DNA from: Bdellovibrio bacteriovorus
Lineage (GTDB): Bacteria > Bdellovibrionota > Bdellovibrionia > Bdellovibrionales > Bdellovibrionaceae
NCBI RefSeq assembly: GCF_001592735.1
Contig: NZ_LUKE01000001.1
Span: 1,086,957-1,150,956, forward strand
Reading direction: 5' to 3'
Length of the DNA: 64,000 bases
The notes beneath the pieces were generated by a model. It searched no databases, was not told where the DNA came from, and saw nothing but the letters and a program-made list of their open reading frames with translations. Shown piece after piece: positions 26,414 to 35,412 of this stretch. Numbering within the stretch: the first letter of the stretch is position 1; each line of letters opens with the position of its first letter. Made by a program: the position numbers and the translations under genes.

Positions 26414-26462
26414 TCTGTCACTAGTGATTCTCATTTTTTAACCACCGTAAGATCCGCACCCC

Positions 26463-26480
26463 GAGCCAGTTTCCTGGCTC
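26463..26480. other. Perfect 7-bp hairpin in an intergenic gap
   Basis: GAGCCAG-TTTC-CTGGCTC can fold into a perfect stem-loop. No T-run follows (TATGTCTAAG). The gap (26414-26575) also has the 10-bp palindrome TCACTAGTGA at 26418-26427. It may stop HxlR transcription or be a leader element of the lipoprotein gene. Confidence 0.4.
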
Positions 26481-26575
26481 TATGTCTAAGATTTGGTCCA
26501 GAAAATACTGCTTAGGCCCCGCATTGCTTTTGCGTCATCTAGTATATGTCGAAAAGCAAATAAACGAGGTGCCTG

Positions 26576-27640
26576 ATGGCTAGAGCCACCCGACTTCTGT
26601 CTCTTTTCGTATTTACTCTTTCTGTATCGGTGATCGGTTGCGGAAAAAACTTTGAAGTCCCTACCGATGAATTAACTCAAATTGAAAACGGCAACGATAA
26701 TACTGACCAAGGAACAAACAATCCAACCCCGACAGATCCCGACGCAGAAGATCCGGTGGGCCTAAATCCCGTTGATTATTCTAATCCTGTTTTAGATTCT
26801 CAGTTTTCTAAACTACCTAACGGAAAAGATCTTAGTAGCATTTCCGTCAATGGTACAAAGCTGACTCTCACGCGCGGATCCGGCAATACTTTTACCGCCG
26901 CCTTGAAAGCAGACTATCAAGCTTTAAAGACAGCCACTCAAACAGATCCGAAACACAAAGTGCAATGGACTTTGATGGATTTAAGTTCTCATCAAGTCAT
27001 TGCTAAAAGTCTTTCGTCTCATAAAAAACTTTTCGGCGCTTCCAGTTCTAAAATCTATGTGGGATCAGCCCTAGTTGATAAACAAAACGGCAGCATTTCA
27101 AGTTCACAGCTGCAATTGATGGCGGATATGTTAGTGGTATCTTCAAACACCGCATGGACCAATCTGCAGTCGCAGATCGGCGGCGGGGATTCAAACAAAG
27201 GACGCGAGTACATCCATAACTTTACTCAGCGTATGGGTTATAAGCTGACTCGTGGGTACCAAGGTTACTGGGGCAGTACACATGGCAATGAACTTGTGCC
27301 TGACGAAGCCGTGGAAACTCTTTACGATCTTTACCGAAATGCCTTCCCCGGTGCTTCGATCGTGTGGAAGCTGATGCATACATGCCGCACGGGTTCCTCT
27401 CGTGGACTTAAGTACATCCCCTCAAGTATTTATGTGGGCGGAAAAACCGGAACCTATGATGGTCCCACGGAAAATCCCGAAACCGGCGCTTCTTATAACG
27501 TCGCGATTCGTAATCACCTGATGGTGTTTTACGCTGGCAGACGCCAATACGGTCTGGCGATCTTATCAAATTCTGGATCAGACCAATCGGCGGCTTTACT
27601 AGCGGGTGGATTGATTCGTGAATATGCGGGCGTTAAATAA
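26576..27640 (+). CDS. Serine hydrolase lipoprotein (beta-lactamase/PBP fold)
   Basis: A 354-residue lipoprotein. The signal peptide ends in a lipobox at VIGC (Cys 22). A charged, Asn/Asp/Pro-rich linker (about 30-70) follows. The catalytic domain has S156-S-S-K159 (SxxK), S189-S-N191 (SxN) and K290-T-G292 (KTG), the three motifs of serine beta-lactamases and DD-peptidases, with GSALVDKQNGSISSSQLQLM between. It probably acts on peptidoglycan in the periplasm, or as a beta-lactamase-like protein. The combination and spacing fit the beta-lactamase class A/DD-peptidase superfamily, but which activity applies is unknown. It is a single gene. Confidence 0.8.
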   Translation: MARATRLLSLFVFTLSVSVIGCGKNFEVPTDELTQIENGNDNTDQGTNNPTPTDPDAEDPVGLNPVDYSNPVLDSQFSKLPNGKDLSSISVNGTKLTLTRGSGNTFTAALKADYQALKTATQTDPKHKVQWTLMDLSSHQVIAKSLSSHKKLFGASSSKIYVGSALVDKQNGSISSSQLQLMADMLVVSSNTAWTNLQSQIGGGDSNKGREYIHNFTQRMGYKLTRGYQGYWGSTHGNELVPDEAVETLYDLYRNAFPGASIVWKLMHTCRTGSSRGLKYIPSSIYVGGKTGTYDGPTENPETGASYNVAIRNHLMVFYAGRRQYGLAILSNSGSDQSAALLAGGLIREYAGVK

Positions 27641-27693
27641 TCTAGACTAGTCGGGGATACCCGCCTCGCTCTTGGGATTATATACTTTATTAA

Positions 27694-28662
27694 GTGAAAC
27701 ACCCCAGACGCATGATATTACTTGCCACTCTTGTCGTTTTACTTCTATTTCTCCTCGACCGAGAAATAGAAGTCTCCGTCGCTACGGGGCACGCGTCAAA
27801 CAAGGCTGACTGGCCCGCAAACTTACAGACTGCGGTAACATCTCTGCCAGTAACTCAAAAGAACAGTCCCCCAAAGAGCAACAACGATATTAATAAAGAC
27901 GACAACGAATCTGAAATTACATCCGATCAAATCGAATTGCTTTGCAAGTTAAGATCCGCGAAAACATCGGTTCCGATGAGCGGAAAAATCCAAGTGTTTG
28001 TTAGTAAGATCAGTCCCTTCTTAGGGATGAATGAAAAAAATGTGGCTTGGATAAAGTCCCCCTCCTGCCCCGATGGATATTATTCGATTGTTCACTATTC
28101 TGATGAGGGTGATGTCACAAAAGAAATCGATTGTCGTCGTGCCAGCCTAACGGAGCTAGGAACATTTAGTGGCGAGCAAGGAAATATCATCGATGCACCA
28201 GCGGACGAAAACACGGCCAACCTTGCGATTTCGGGGGCAGGATATTTTGTTTTACAGTGCCCTGATAGTAAGTTGATGCTAACCAGAAATGGAAAGTTTA
28301 AAAGATCTGCCCGTGGTATTTTAAGCAACGGCGGCGACTGCACCTTGCTAGATACTCAAGGACGTCCCTTCATCGACGAAAAAATAAATTTTGAGGGCTG
28401 TAATACGCAAGGTGCTTGTGTCGCCACTCTTGATCCGTCCCTTGATGAAACTGAAGGCTTGGAATACGTAAATTCATATACTTTTCAGGCAGACGCCGCC
28501 ATAACTCCAGAGCTATCCGTCACCAAAAAAGGTTCCCAGCTGTTTAGGCCAAATTTCTTTTTAAATTCGCTTGAAAACATTCATGATTCAGACCGAGGAA
28601 TGACCAGTGTTTCTTGGATTAATCATCCGTCTGTAGACCTTGATAGGCTTGAGTGTCCCTAG
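27694..28662 (+). CDS. Secreted flagellar rod/hook-like protein
   Basis: A 322-residue protein with an N-terminal hydrophobic anchor (MILLATLVVLLLFLLD) and a charged linker. The central region (about 165-235) resembles the core of FlgE/FlgF/FlgG proteins: ANLAISGAGYFVLQ, MLTRNGKFKRSARGILSNGG and the following LLDTQGRPF match the rod-protein pattern NLAISGxGFF...TRxGxFxxdxxGxLvnxxG. The usual N- and C-terminal rod helices are absent. Several cysteines (for example GDCTLLD, EGCNTQGAC) suggest disulfides outside the cytoplasm. It is not in a flagellar operon. The start is GTG at 27694, with ATG at 27712 as an alternative. Confidence 0.6.
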   Translation: MKHPRRMILLATLVVLLLFLLDREIEVSVATGHASNKADWPANLQTAVTSLPVTQKNSPPKSNNDINKDDNESEITSDQIELLCKLRSAKTSVPMSGKIQVFVSKISPFLGMNEKNVAWIKSPSCPDGYYSIVHYSDEGDVTKEIDCRRASLTELGTFSGEQGNIIDAPADENTANLAISGAGYFVLQCPDSKLMLTRNGKFKRSARGILSNGGDCTLLDTQGRPFIDEKINFEGCNTQGACVATLDPSLDETEGLEYVNSYTFQADAAITPELSVTKKGSQLFRPNFFLNSLENIHDSDRGMTSVSWINHPSVDLDRLECP

Positions 28663-28773
28663 CTTCCAAATTCGTTCCATAATTCAAAAAACTAGAACTA
28701 ATCACTGCGTCAACATTGCGATTGGTGCGGTTTTCAGATTTACTTAGTCTCGATGCAAATAAAGGGGAACACG

Positions 28774-30183
28774 ATGAGTAAATCTGTTGTAACGCTTTCT
28801 TTTTTAATTTTTGCTTTCCTAATGTCACCGGCATTCGTTTCAGCGTCGGTAGAAGCATGGGCCATCGCAAAGCCTGAATATGATATCGTTTTTCCTGACG
28901 ACCAGATCGTTGATTTTAAAATCATCATCCAACCACAAGATTGGGAGGCGATGCAGGATAATATGCGCAAGCTTTATGGCGAACCAGGGAAACCTCTTCC
29001 TCGCCCGAATCCGGGCGATAAGCCCGTCGCCCCTGGGTTCTCAAAAGAAAAACCAATGTGGGTGAATGCCAAAATTGAATTTAACGGCCAGACATGGAAT
29101 AACGTTGCCGTTCGTTATAAAGGCAACTCTTCATTGATGTTTCCTTGGATGCGCGGAAGTCATAAATTGCCTTTTAAAATCGACTTTTCAAAATTTGAAA
29201 AGAAAAGAAAGTTTTACGGGTTTACCGAACTTTCCCTTTCAAATAACTTTGCTGACAACACCTTGATGCGTGAGCCCTTGGCTTATCGTTTATTAAGCGA
29301 CATGGGTTTGCCTGCTTCACACACCGCCCTTTACCGTATGACGGTGGATTATGGCAACGGCGCCAAAGATTACGGCATTTATACTTCTATTGAAGTGACG
29401 AACGACACCGTGGTGGGAAATTTCTTTGGCGAAGACAAAGGTAACATCTATGAAGGTGACGGCCGAGGTGTCACCTTAGCCAAAGGTGTTACAATCGATC
29501 AAATTAAGACCGCTTTTCAAAAAGAAAATAACAAAAAAGAAAACGATTTCAGCGATATCATCGGACTTTATAATACACTTCACAGCCCAGATCGTTTAGC
29601 GCGGCCGACCGCATGGCGCGCCGATCTTGAGTCGCGCTTTGAAGTTAAAGAATTTCTAAAATGGCTGGCGATGAGTGCCGTTCTTGAGCACTGGGACACT
29701 TATGGCAACATGACTCACAACTTTTATCTTTATAACAAAGACGGAAAATTACACTGGATTAGCTGGGATCATAATCTGATCTTGGGTGCGGGATTCGGGG
29801 CCCCGCCCAACAATCCGCCCAAAGATCCACCGCCGATGCCAAATCCTGCTCCCCCTCCGGGTGGTGGTGGCAAACCCCCGGGCAGCTATTTTAAGATCTC
29901 CGTCACCTTTGATCGCGCAGAAGTAAAAGATAAATGGCCTTTGATCCGATTTATTTTAGATGATGCCGTTTACGGACAGGAATATAAAAATCAGCTGAAG
30001 GATATGAAGAGCCGTTATTTCAACGCTGCCAAAATTGAAATGGACCTTCGCCACCGAGCTAAGACGATTAAAACTACGGTGGCGCCCGGTGATCAGAACG
30101 ATTTTGAAAAATCGGTTGATGATTTAGTTAAAAAAATCTTTGAACGCGAACAAAAGCTTTCAGAGCACATTCAAAAAATCTAA
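28774..30183 (+). CDS. Secreted CotH-kinase-like protein
   Basis: A 469-residue protein. It opens with a Sec signal peptide (LSFLIFAFLMSPAFVSAS). The region about 70-330 matches CotH, a spore-coat-protein kinase-like fold: VRYKGNSSLMFPWMRGSHKLP, YGFTELSLSNNFADNTLMRE, HTALYRMTVDYGNGAKDYGIYTSIEV, and LHWISWDHNLILG (catalytic aspartate region). A Pro/Gly-rich loop (about 340-375) interrupts the fold. CotH proteins phosphorylate proteins with ATP and occur in many non-spore-formers; here it would be exported. The stop overlaps the convergent UdgX-type gene by 4 bp. The function in this organism is unknown. Confidence 0.85.
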   Translation: MSKSVVTLSFLIFAFLMSPAFVSASVEAWAIAKPEYDIVFPDDQIVDFKIIIQPQDWEAMQDNMRKLYGEPGKPLPRPNPGDKPVAPGFSKEKPMWVNAKIEFNGQTWNNVAVRYKGNSSLMFPWMRGSHKLPFKIDFSKFEKKRKFYGFTELSLSNNFADNTLMREPLAYRLLSDMGLPASHTALYRMTVDYGNGAKDYGIYTSIEVTNDTVVGNFFGEDKGNIYEGDGRGVTLAKGVTIDQIKTAFQKENNKKENDFSDIIGLYNTLHSPDRLARPTAWRADLESRFEVKEFLKWLAMSAVLEHWDTYGNMTHNFYLYNKDGKLHWISWDHNLILGAGFGAPPNNPPKDPPPMPNPAPPPGGGGKPPGSYFKISVTFDRAEVKDKWPLIRFILDDAVYGQEYKNQLKDMKSRYFNAAKIEMDLRHRAKTIKTTVAPGDQNDFEKSVDDLVKKIFEREQKLSEHIQKI

Positions 30184-31535
30184 AGAGCACTGAGCTTAAA
30201 TGCTCTTAGCAAATCACTTCTTAGCTCCGCGATCTTCTGATCGCGGTCTTCTTGATTAAATGCTCTTAAAATTGATGACGGATGCCAGGACACGATCACG
30301 TTTTCAGCTAAAGCGTTGTTCGTGATATTTCGCTCCCTCTCCTCGCCGATTTTCACCAGACGACCTAAAATAGAAGTTGCCGCCGTCACCCCTAAAGCAA
30401 TGATCACTTTAGGCCGGATCGCTGCAATTTCTGCTTCTAGCCAGGGCTTACAGGCATGCATATCACCACCACTTGGTTTTTTATGAATACGTGCCTTGCC
30501 GTCATCACTCGGCGTCCACTTAAAATGTTTCACGGCGTTTGTGATATAAATTTCCTCGCGCTTAATTCCCAGATCATTCAGGATATCTGCCAACACTTTT
30601 CCGGCGGGACCGATAAAGGCATGTCCTGCTAGGTCCTCTTCTGATCCGGGTTGTTCACCGACGACCATCAGCCTTGCCTGTGAATCTCCTTCGCCGAATA
30701 CGGTTTGCGTTGAGCTTTTAGCCCAGGGACATGTCGTGCAATTAGAGGCCAAAGATTTTAAATCACGTAAACCAAGTTTTGCCGGAACTTCCGCCCGCAC
30801 CTGCGGGGCGGCCGCCATCTTTTGTAAGCGCTGTGGGGTTTCGCGCACCAGTTCATGGATTAAAGCCGTCTCAGGCATGCTGGACCAGTATTTCGGCGAC
30901 ATCTCTTGTCGCATCATCTTAAGGTTTAAGCGTGCGGGATTAAAAATAGATTTATAATAGGTTTTCCAAACTTCGTCGAATTCATCTTGATGAGTGAATT
31001 CATGTTCAGCCATGCCGGGACCAAATGTTAATTCTTTTAGATCCCAGTGGGCTGAAGCATCTGGCGAAAAGATAGACCACGGTTTATCCCCAAATCGTCG
31101 GGCAAAAAAAGGAGTGCCCAGTTCAATAGTCAGGTGTTCTGGTTTATGCCAGGCGATATAGGTTTCTTGTCCGTCGATGTCTATTTTTTTAAATCGCACA
31201 AAAGCGTGCATCTTATGGATGTCTTTACGGACGGATTTTACTAAATCCATCGCGCGCTTAACATCGTTATCGACGGTCACATTTAGTAAATGAATGGATT
31301 CGTGATTTAAGCGATAAACAATTCGGTAAAGCAAATCCCAACGATCGGGATCCCGGGCAGCCGCAATTAACGGACCGATTTCTAAAAATTCCTTGGGTAT
31401 CGTCGGCTTTTCTAACGGCTTTCTTTCCAAAACTGAAAACTGAAACTCCGGCGAATCATTCCATACGGCTTCCGCCGGGGCGACACCCTCATTAAGAAGT
31501 TTGCGGGCCTTTTCCCGCCATTCATTCCAATTCAC
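30180..31535 (-). CDS. DUF4130-UdgX-type uracil-DNA glycosylase
   Basis: A 451-residue protein with two modules. Residues about 80-245 are DUF4130 (FVRFKKIDIDGQETYIAW; PDASAHWDLKELTFGPG). Residues about 265-445 are a family 4 uracil-DNA glycosylase-type domain: GEQPGSEEDLAGHAFIGPAG, DDGKARIHKKPSGGDMHACK, and the C-terminal SWHPSSILRAF. The KARIHKKP loop corresponds to the KRRIH loop of UdgX, whose His forms a covalent bond to the abasic site. Cys residues in NCTTCPWAK and CKPW fit a 4Fe-4S cluster. It overlaps the radical-SAM gene by 4 bp (stop and start coupled). Confidence 0.87.
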   Translation of the reverse strand: MNWNEWREKARKLLNEGVAPAEAVWNDSPEFQFSVLERKPLEKPTIPKEFLEIGPLIAAARDPDRWDLLYRIVYRLNHESIHLLNVTVDNDVKRAMDLVKSVRKDIHKMHAFVRFKKIDIDGQETYIAWHKPEHLTIELGTPFFARRFGDKPWSIFSPDASAHWDLKELTFGPGMAEHEFTHQDEFDEVWKTYYKSIFNPARLNLKMMRQEMSPKYWSSMPETALIHELVRETPQRLQKMAAAPQVRAEVPAKLGLRDLKSLASNCTTCPWAKSSTQTVFGEGDSQARLMVVGEQPGSEEDLAGHAFIGPAGKVLADILNDLGIKREEIYITNAVKHFKWTPSDDGKARIHKKPSGGDMHACKPWLEAEIAAIRPKVIIALGVTAATSILGRLVKIGEERERNITNNALAENVIVSWHPSSILRAFNQEDRDQKIAELRSDLLRAFKLSAL

Positions 31536-32806
31536 AGATCTCCTGAGACCGCAGAAACCTTCAAATCAAATAGGGACATCTGCTTTTCTTCAGGCTTGAT
31601 ACGATCTTTAAGATTATTGGCATCAAGCAAGAACACATCGGGATTATGATCAGAAGTAATAATAAAATATTTTGCGCGCTTTAAAGGAATACGCAGTTTT
31701 GCAATGTCCATTAATGAAATTTTGCGATACGGCCGCATCTGTAAAATTCGCTCGACATTTTTTACACCAAAGCCCGGGATACGCAAAAGTTCCTCTCGCG
31801 AAGCTGTATTCACGTTTATCGGAAACGAGCTGCGATTGCGCAAAGCCCACGCCGTCTTCGGATCAATATCTAACGGTAAGTTCGGCGCCTCGGTGCTTGT
31901 TAATTCCTTAGCATCAAATTTATAAAAGCGGACCAGCCAATCTGCTTGATACAGTCGATTTTCTCGCACCAGTGATGGCTCGCCTCGAGGCAAAAAAGCA
32001 TCGGCATGCGGAATTGGACTATAAGCAGAATAATACACACGACGTAAAGAATATTTCTGATACAGATCTTGCGATTGTTTTAAGATCACCGAATCCGTGC
32101 TTTCCGTCGCGCCCACAATCATCTGCGTCGTTTGTCCCGCAGGCGCAAACTTGGGTGCTTTAAATGGAGAATATTTTTGATCTTCTTTCGCCTCATCCAC
32201 ACGATCCGCAATTTGTTCCATTGACGTCGTAGCTTCTTGAATGGTTTTGGCGGGCGCAAGCAGGTTGAGGTCTTCTTGCACGGGCATTTCAATATTCGCA
32301 CTGACACGATCGGCCCACTCCCCGGCTTTTAAAATCAATTCTTTTGAAGAACCGGCGACGACTTTTAAATGAATGTATCCTTGGAATTTATGATCTAAGC
32401 GTAAAGATTTCGCCACTTGGATAAGTTGCTCCATCGTTTCGTCAGAGCTATTGATGATGCCGGAACTTAAAAACAAACCCTCAATATAATTGCGGCGATA
32501 GAATTCTAAAGTAAGCTGAACAATTTCTTCAGGCGTAAAGCGCGCACGCTTCACGTCGCTAGAAACACGGTTGATACAATATTTGCAATCAAAGATGCAG
32601 TAGTTGGTCATCAGGATTTTTAATAAACTAATACAGCGACCATCCGGAGCATAGCTGTGACAAATCCCCATGCCTTCAACATTTCCCATCCCGTCTTTTT
32701 CGCGCTTTCTTTGCGAGCCACTGCTTGAGCAAGAGGCGTCGTATTTAGCCGCATCGGCCAGAATAGAAAGCTTGGATTTGAGATTTTCCCATTTGACTGC
32801 AGTCAT
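31532..32806 (-). CDS. Radical SAM protein, putative DNA modification/repair
   Basis: A 424-residue radical S-adenosylmethionine enzyme. The cluster motif CIFDCKYC gives C70-x3-C74-x2-C77. Then come family stretches (FRRNYIEGLFLSSG, and HLKVVAG). The C terminus carries a helix-hairpin-helix (VNTASREELLRIPGFGVKNVE, about 335-355), which usually contacts DNA. This is the partner (COG4277/TIGR03916 type) of DUF4130-UdgX proteins in many bacteria. The start is ATG at 32806; its stop overlaps the UdgX start by 4 bp. Substrate and product are unknown; a radical step in DNA repair or base editing is likely. Confidence 0.88.
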   Translation of the reverse strand: MTAVKWENLKSKLSILADAAKYDASCSSSGSQRKREKDGMGNVEGMGICHSYAPDGRCISLLKILMTNYCIFDCKYCINRVSSDVKRARFTPEEIVQLTLEFYRRNYIEGLFLSSGIINSSDETMEQLIQVAKSLRLDHKFQGYIHLKVVAGSSKELILKAGEWADRVSANIEMPVQEDLNLLAPAKTIQEATTSMEQIADRVDEAKEDQKYSPFKAPKFAPAGQTTQMIVGATESTDSVILKQSQDLYQKYSLRRVYYSAYSPIPHADAFLPRGEPSLVRENRLYQADWLVRFYKFDAKELTSTEAPNLPLDIDPKTAWALRNRSSFPINVNTASREELLRIPGFGVKNVERILQMRPYRKISLMDIAKLRIPLKRAKYFIITSDHNPDVFLLDANNLKDRIKPEEKQMSLFDLKVSAVSGDL

Positions 32807-33004
32807 TATTTACATATAATTTACATATCTATTTTAGTCAATCCGACTGGACTTAAAAGGACGAAAAACCTTTGAGGCTTTTTTCCCAAAGCATGGGCAA
32901 TTCTCCAGCTCTTTGAGGAATCAATTCTTTTATATAAGCCCTTGAACCCAAAATACCCTTGTACATCCTTTGCAATGACGATCCCTCAACAAAAGGAATG
33001 AACG

Positions 33005-33163
33005 ATGATGACAAGAAAAACGATGGCATTAACGGCGGTGATTTTAGTGGTGGTGTTCGGAATTACGGTCGTTGTGTACCCGCTGATTTTTAATCCTAAT
33101 ACGGCGGTTGCTCCTGACGCCTCTCCGGCAAATATGCCTGTGGTACCAGCGACCGGCCCTTAA
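33005..33163 (+). CDS. Small membrane protein, 52 residues
   Basis: A short gene with AAAGGA upstream of the ATG at 33005 (an ATG also follows directly). The product has one transmembrane helix (ALTAVILVVVFGITVVVYP) and a Pro/Ala-rich tail (NTAVAPDASPANMPVVPAT). It ends where the terminase-like gene on the other strand ends, overlapping by 4 bp. Function unknown. Confidence 0.7.
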   Translation: MMTRKTMALTAVILVVVFGITVVVYPLIFNPNTAVAPDASPANMPVVPATGP

Positions 33164-33486
33164 TCTTCTTCTATTTCTGAGCCTTCATCTAATCCCAAAA
33201 TGCTGGCGCATTCATTCATGCGTAAGTTTATTTCGCGCACCTTTTTTTGTAAGGCTTGGATATCGTATTCATCTAAATCTTTTTCTAACGCCGCCACAAC
33301 CATCGGAAGCTTTTTTAGCCACTGCCCTTGTCTTGAAGCATAAGTCGGAGGAATACCGGATCGTAAGGCGGCTTGGGTGGCATTGCGGTCTTCCAAAAAT
33401 TCGACGATGAATTTTAATGTTTCTAACGTTAGAATATGGCGGTGAGCTTTTAATCTTGAAGAAAAACCCATCTGGCGAATTCTCAT
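33160..33486 (-). CDS. Terminase-small-subunit-like DNA-binding protein
   Basis: A 108-residue protein. The central segment NATQAALRSGIPPTYASRQG is the helix-turn-helix pattern of phage terminase small subunits (Terminase_2-like), followed by a helix and an acidic, coiled-coil-like C-terminal tail (KVREINLRMNECASILGLD). AAGGACTTCGC precedes the ATG. There are no other phage genes around, so it is an orphan, either domesticated or a regulator that shares the fold. Function inferred. Confidence 0.65.
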   Translation of the reverse strand: MRIRQMGFSSRLKAHRHILTLETLKFIVEFLEDRNATQAALRSGIPPTYASRQGQWLKKLPMVVAALEKDLDEYDIQALQKKVREINLRMNECASILGLDEGSEIEED

Positions 33487-33551
33487 GCGAAGTCCTTATG
33501 TAAAAATACTTAAATGCTCACGCTTGATCCTATATTAAGATATAAAGAGTT

Positions 33552-33821
33552 ATGGCGTCACACTTTAAAAAACATGACAAAGTCCAATGGAATTATTTAG
33601 GCAGAGCCGTCTTAGGCACAGTCGAAGAGGTCTATAAAGAATCCATCACGAAAACGATCAAAGGCAAAAAGATCACGCGTCACGGGTCCGCCGAAAAGCC
33701 CGCGTATTTAGTAAAATCCGAAGCCGGAAATATCGCTTTAAAACTTGAATCCGAAATTAAAAAAATCACTCGATCAAAAACAAGCGCGCCAAAGATGTTT
33801 GGCGGCTTAAAAGACACTTAG
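33552..33821 (+). CDS. DUF2945/hypervirulence-associated TUDOR-like protein
   Basis: An 89-residue small beta-barrel protein. Residues about 5-70 match the DUF2945 (HVA1/TUDOR-like) fold: FKKHDKVQWNYLGRAVLGTV, then KKITRHGSAEKPAYLVKSE and LKLESEIKK. Members are found in bacteria and fungi, often of unknown role. It converges with the glucoamylase-like gene, overlapping stop codons by 4 bp. Confidence 0.82.
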   Translation: MASHFKKHDKVQWNYLGRAVLGTVEEVYKESITKTIKGKKITRHGSAEKPAYLVKSEAGNIALKLESEIKKITRSKTSAPKMFGGLKDT

Positions 33822-35368
33822 TTCGAAGCAGGTTTGCGCTCTTTATCCGTCTTTGGGTCAGGCGTGTTTGTGGTCATCGTTGAAGATGAGGCAACGCCCG
33901 TATTTTTTTTCTCTGCACCCAGCCAGCCACCAGTAAAACCCGCTCTTTGTAAGCCAAGCTTTATGTATTTATTTTTGCGCATCACTTCCCACACAAAACC
34001 TGTGCGATAGTTTTCGGTCATTGCTAAGATCGGACCTTGATCAATACCAATATAGTCCTTTGCAATCCAGCCCACATCCGGAATCACCTTACCGGTCTTG
34101 GAAGTTACCGGAAATTGAAAGGTGGGATTGTAAGCGTCCAAAAACCCATAATCTGTATACAGATATTTACCGTATTTTTCATACGTAGTTTGAATCGCGG
34201 GCATCACAATTTCAGGAGCAAAAGGCAACGAGCCTAAAAGAGCCGTCGGCGCCAAAGTTCCATCGTCGTAAGCATAGTTGATCCCAACACCACGGGCGAA
34301 ATAACCTTTAAACTCACGCTTTTTGCCATTCACTACTTTAGAAAACTTACCCGGCCCATCGCTAGCCGTTAAGCCCCACTGATTTTCACCGTACCCATCC
34401 CAACCTGCTTTGTTGGTGATCGCGTACTGTCTTTGCGCATAGGCCGCCTTTTTAGAGTTTAAGAAATAATTGCTGTTCTTACTCTTCATGAAATCATCTT
34501 GAATATCGCGGAAATCAACCCACACATGCGTATATTGATGACCAAACATTGCATAGAACGTCAGGTATTCAATTCCGTTATCCATGCCCCAATCATCTTT
34601 ATAATGATCCGTCCATGCATGCCACGAGTCTGGCTTTAAAGGAAACGTCGGCGAACCTAAACCCAAAATATAAACTAGCATCGCTTCGTTGTATCCAACC
34701 CAGTCATAGGCGATAAAACCTTTTTCACCGGGGAACCAACCAAGACTGATCACTGGATGACGATGCTGAGCCCACTGCCAATTGACTCGTTTATAAATTT
34801 TATCGGCAAGGTTACGAATCTCAGTCTCTTTTTTATTCGCTTTGCTGTAATAACTTTGCGCAAATAAAACACCACCTAAAAGCAAGGCCGTGTCCACTGT
34901 GGAAAGTTCAATCTCCCATTCCGTGGCGCGAGTTCCATCTTTCATGGAAAGAAAATGATAATAAAAACCTTGATAGCCGGCCACGCCTGTTTTTTGTGGG
35001 CCCATTGGAAGCTTCCAAAAGAAACGCAATGTCGCCAGCGTTCTATCAACGGCTTGCTTGCGGGTGATGTATTCGTTTTCAACGCCAATAGCGTAAGCCG
35101 TCAGGGCGAAACCAACTGCGGCAATACTAGCCGGAGAACTTGAAGGAAAACGATCCGGAGCCAAACCCGTCTTCGCGTCCGTGGTTTCCCAGAAATATCT
35201 AAATGTATCACGGGATAAACGATCTAAAGTCAGCGGTCTATTCACAGGAGTCAAAAGCGGAGTTCGGCCCACAACAGTCATTTCTGCTGTCTTTCCATAA
35301 CCTGTCGTTGATGACAAAACCATCGCCAGAGAAACTAAACTGCTAAGGAACGCTCGCTTTAAACTCAT
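33818..35368 (-). CDS. Glucoamylase-like secreted protein
   Basis: A 516-residue protein with a signal peptide (AFLSSLVSLAMVLSSTTGYG). The mature part matches the glucoamylase-family (PF10091/GH144-type) fold: LDRLSRDTFRYFWETTDAKTG, ASIAAVGFALTAYAIG, TEWEIELSTVDTALLLGG, and ENQWGLTASDGPG, with the late IDQGPILAMTENYRTGF. The family includes beta-1,2-glucanases and glucoamylase-like enzymes; which glycosidic bond is cut here is not readable. I chose the ATG at 35368 for the signal peptide; an ATG 11 codons earlier is possible. It lies downstream of a sugar:cation symporter on the same strand, a likely uptake partner. Confidence 0.82.
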   Translation of the reverse strand: MSLKRAFLSSLVSLAMVLSSTTGYGKTAEMTVVGRTPLLTPVNRPLTLDRLSRDTFRYFWETTDAKTGLAPDRFPSSSPASIAAVGFALTAYAIGVENEYITRKQAVDRTLATLRFFWKLPMGPQKTGVAGYQGFYYHFLSMKDGTRATEWEIELSTVDTALLLGGVLFAQSYYSKANKKETEIRNLADKIYKRVNWQWAQHRHPVISLGWFPGEKGFIAYDWVGYNEAMLVYILGLGSPTFPLKPDSWHAWTDHYKDDWGMDNGIEYLTFYAMFGHQYTHVWVDFRDIQDDFMKSKNSNYFLNSKKAAYAQRQYAITNKAGWDGYGENQWGLTASDGPGKFSKVVNGKKREFKGYFARGVGINYAYDDGTLAPTALLGSLPFAPEIVMPAIQTTYEKYGKYLYTDYGFLDAYNPTFQFPVTSKTGKVIPDVGWIAKDYIGIDQGPILAMTENYRTGFVWEVMRKNKYIKLGLQRAGFTGGWLGAEKKNTGVASSSTMTTNTPDPKTDKERKPASN

Positions 35369-35412
35369 GTAGAGCCAACAATCTAGCTCATCCCCAAGCA
35401 TCTTTCAAAAGT

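Noticed and set aside
33108..33410. A 100-codon plus-strand frame overlapping the terminase-like gene
   Set aside because: Antisense to a gene with a good ribosome site and a clear helix-turn-helix; composition is not protein-like.
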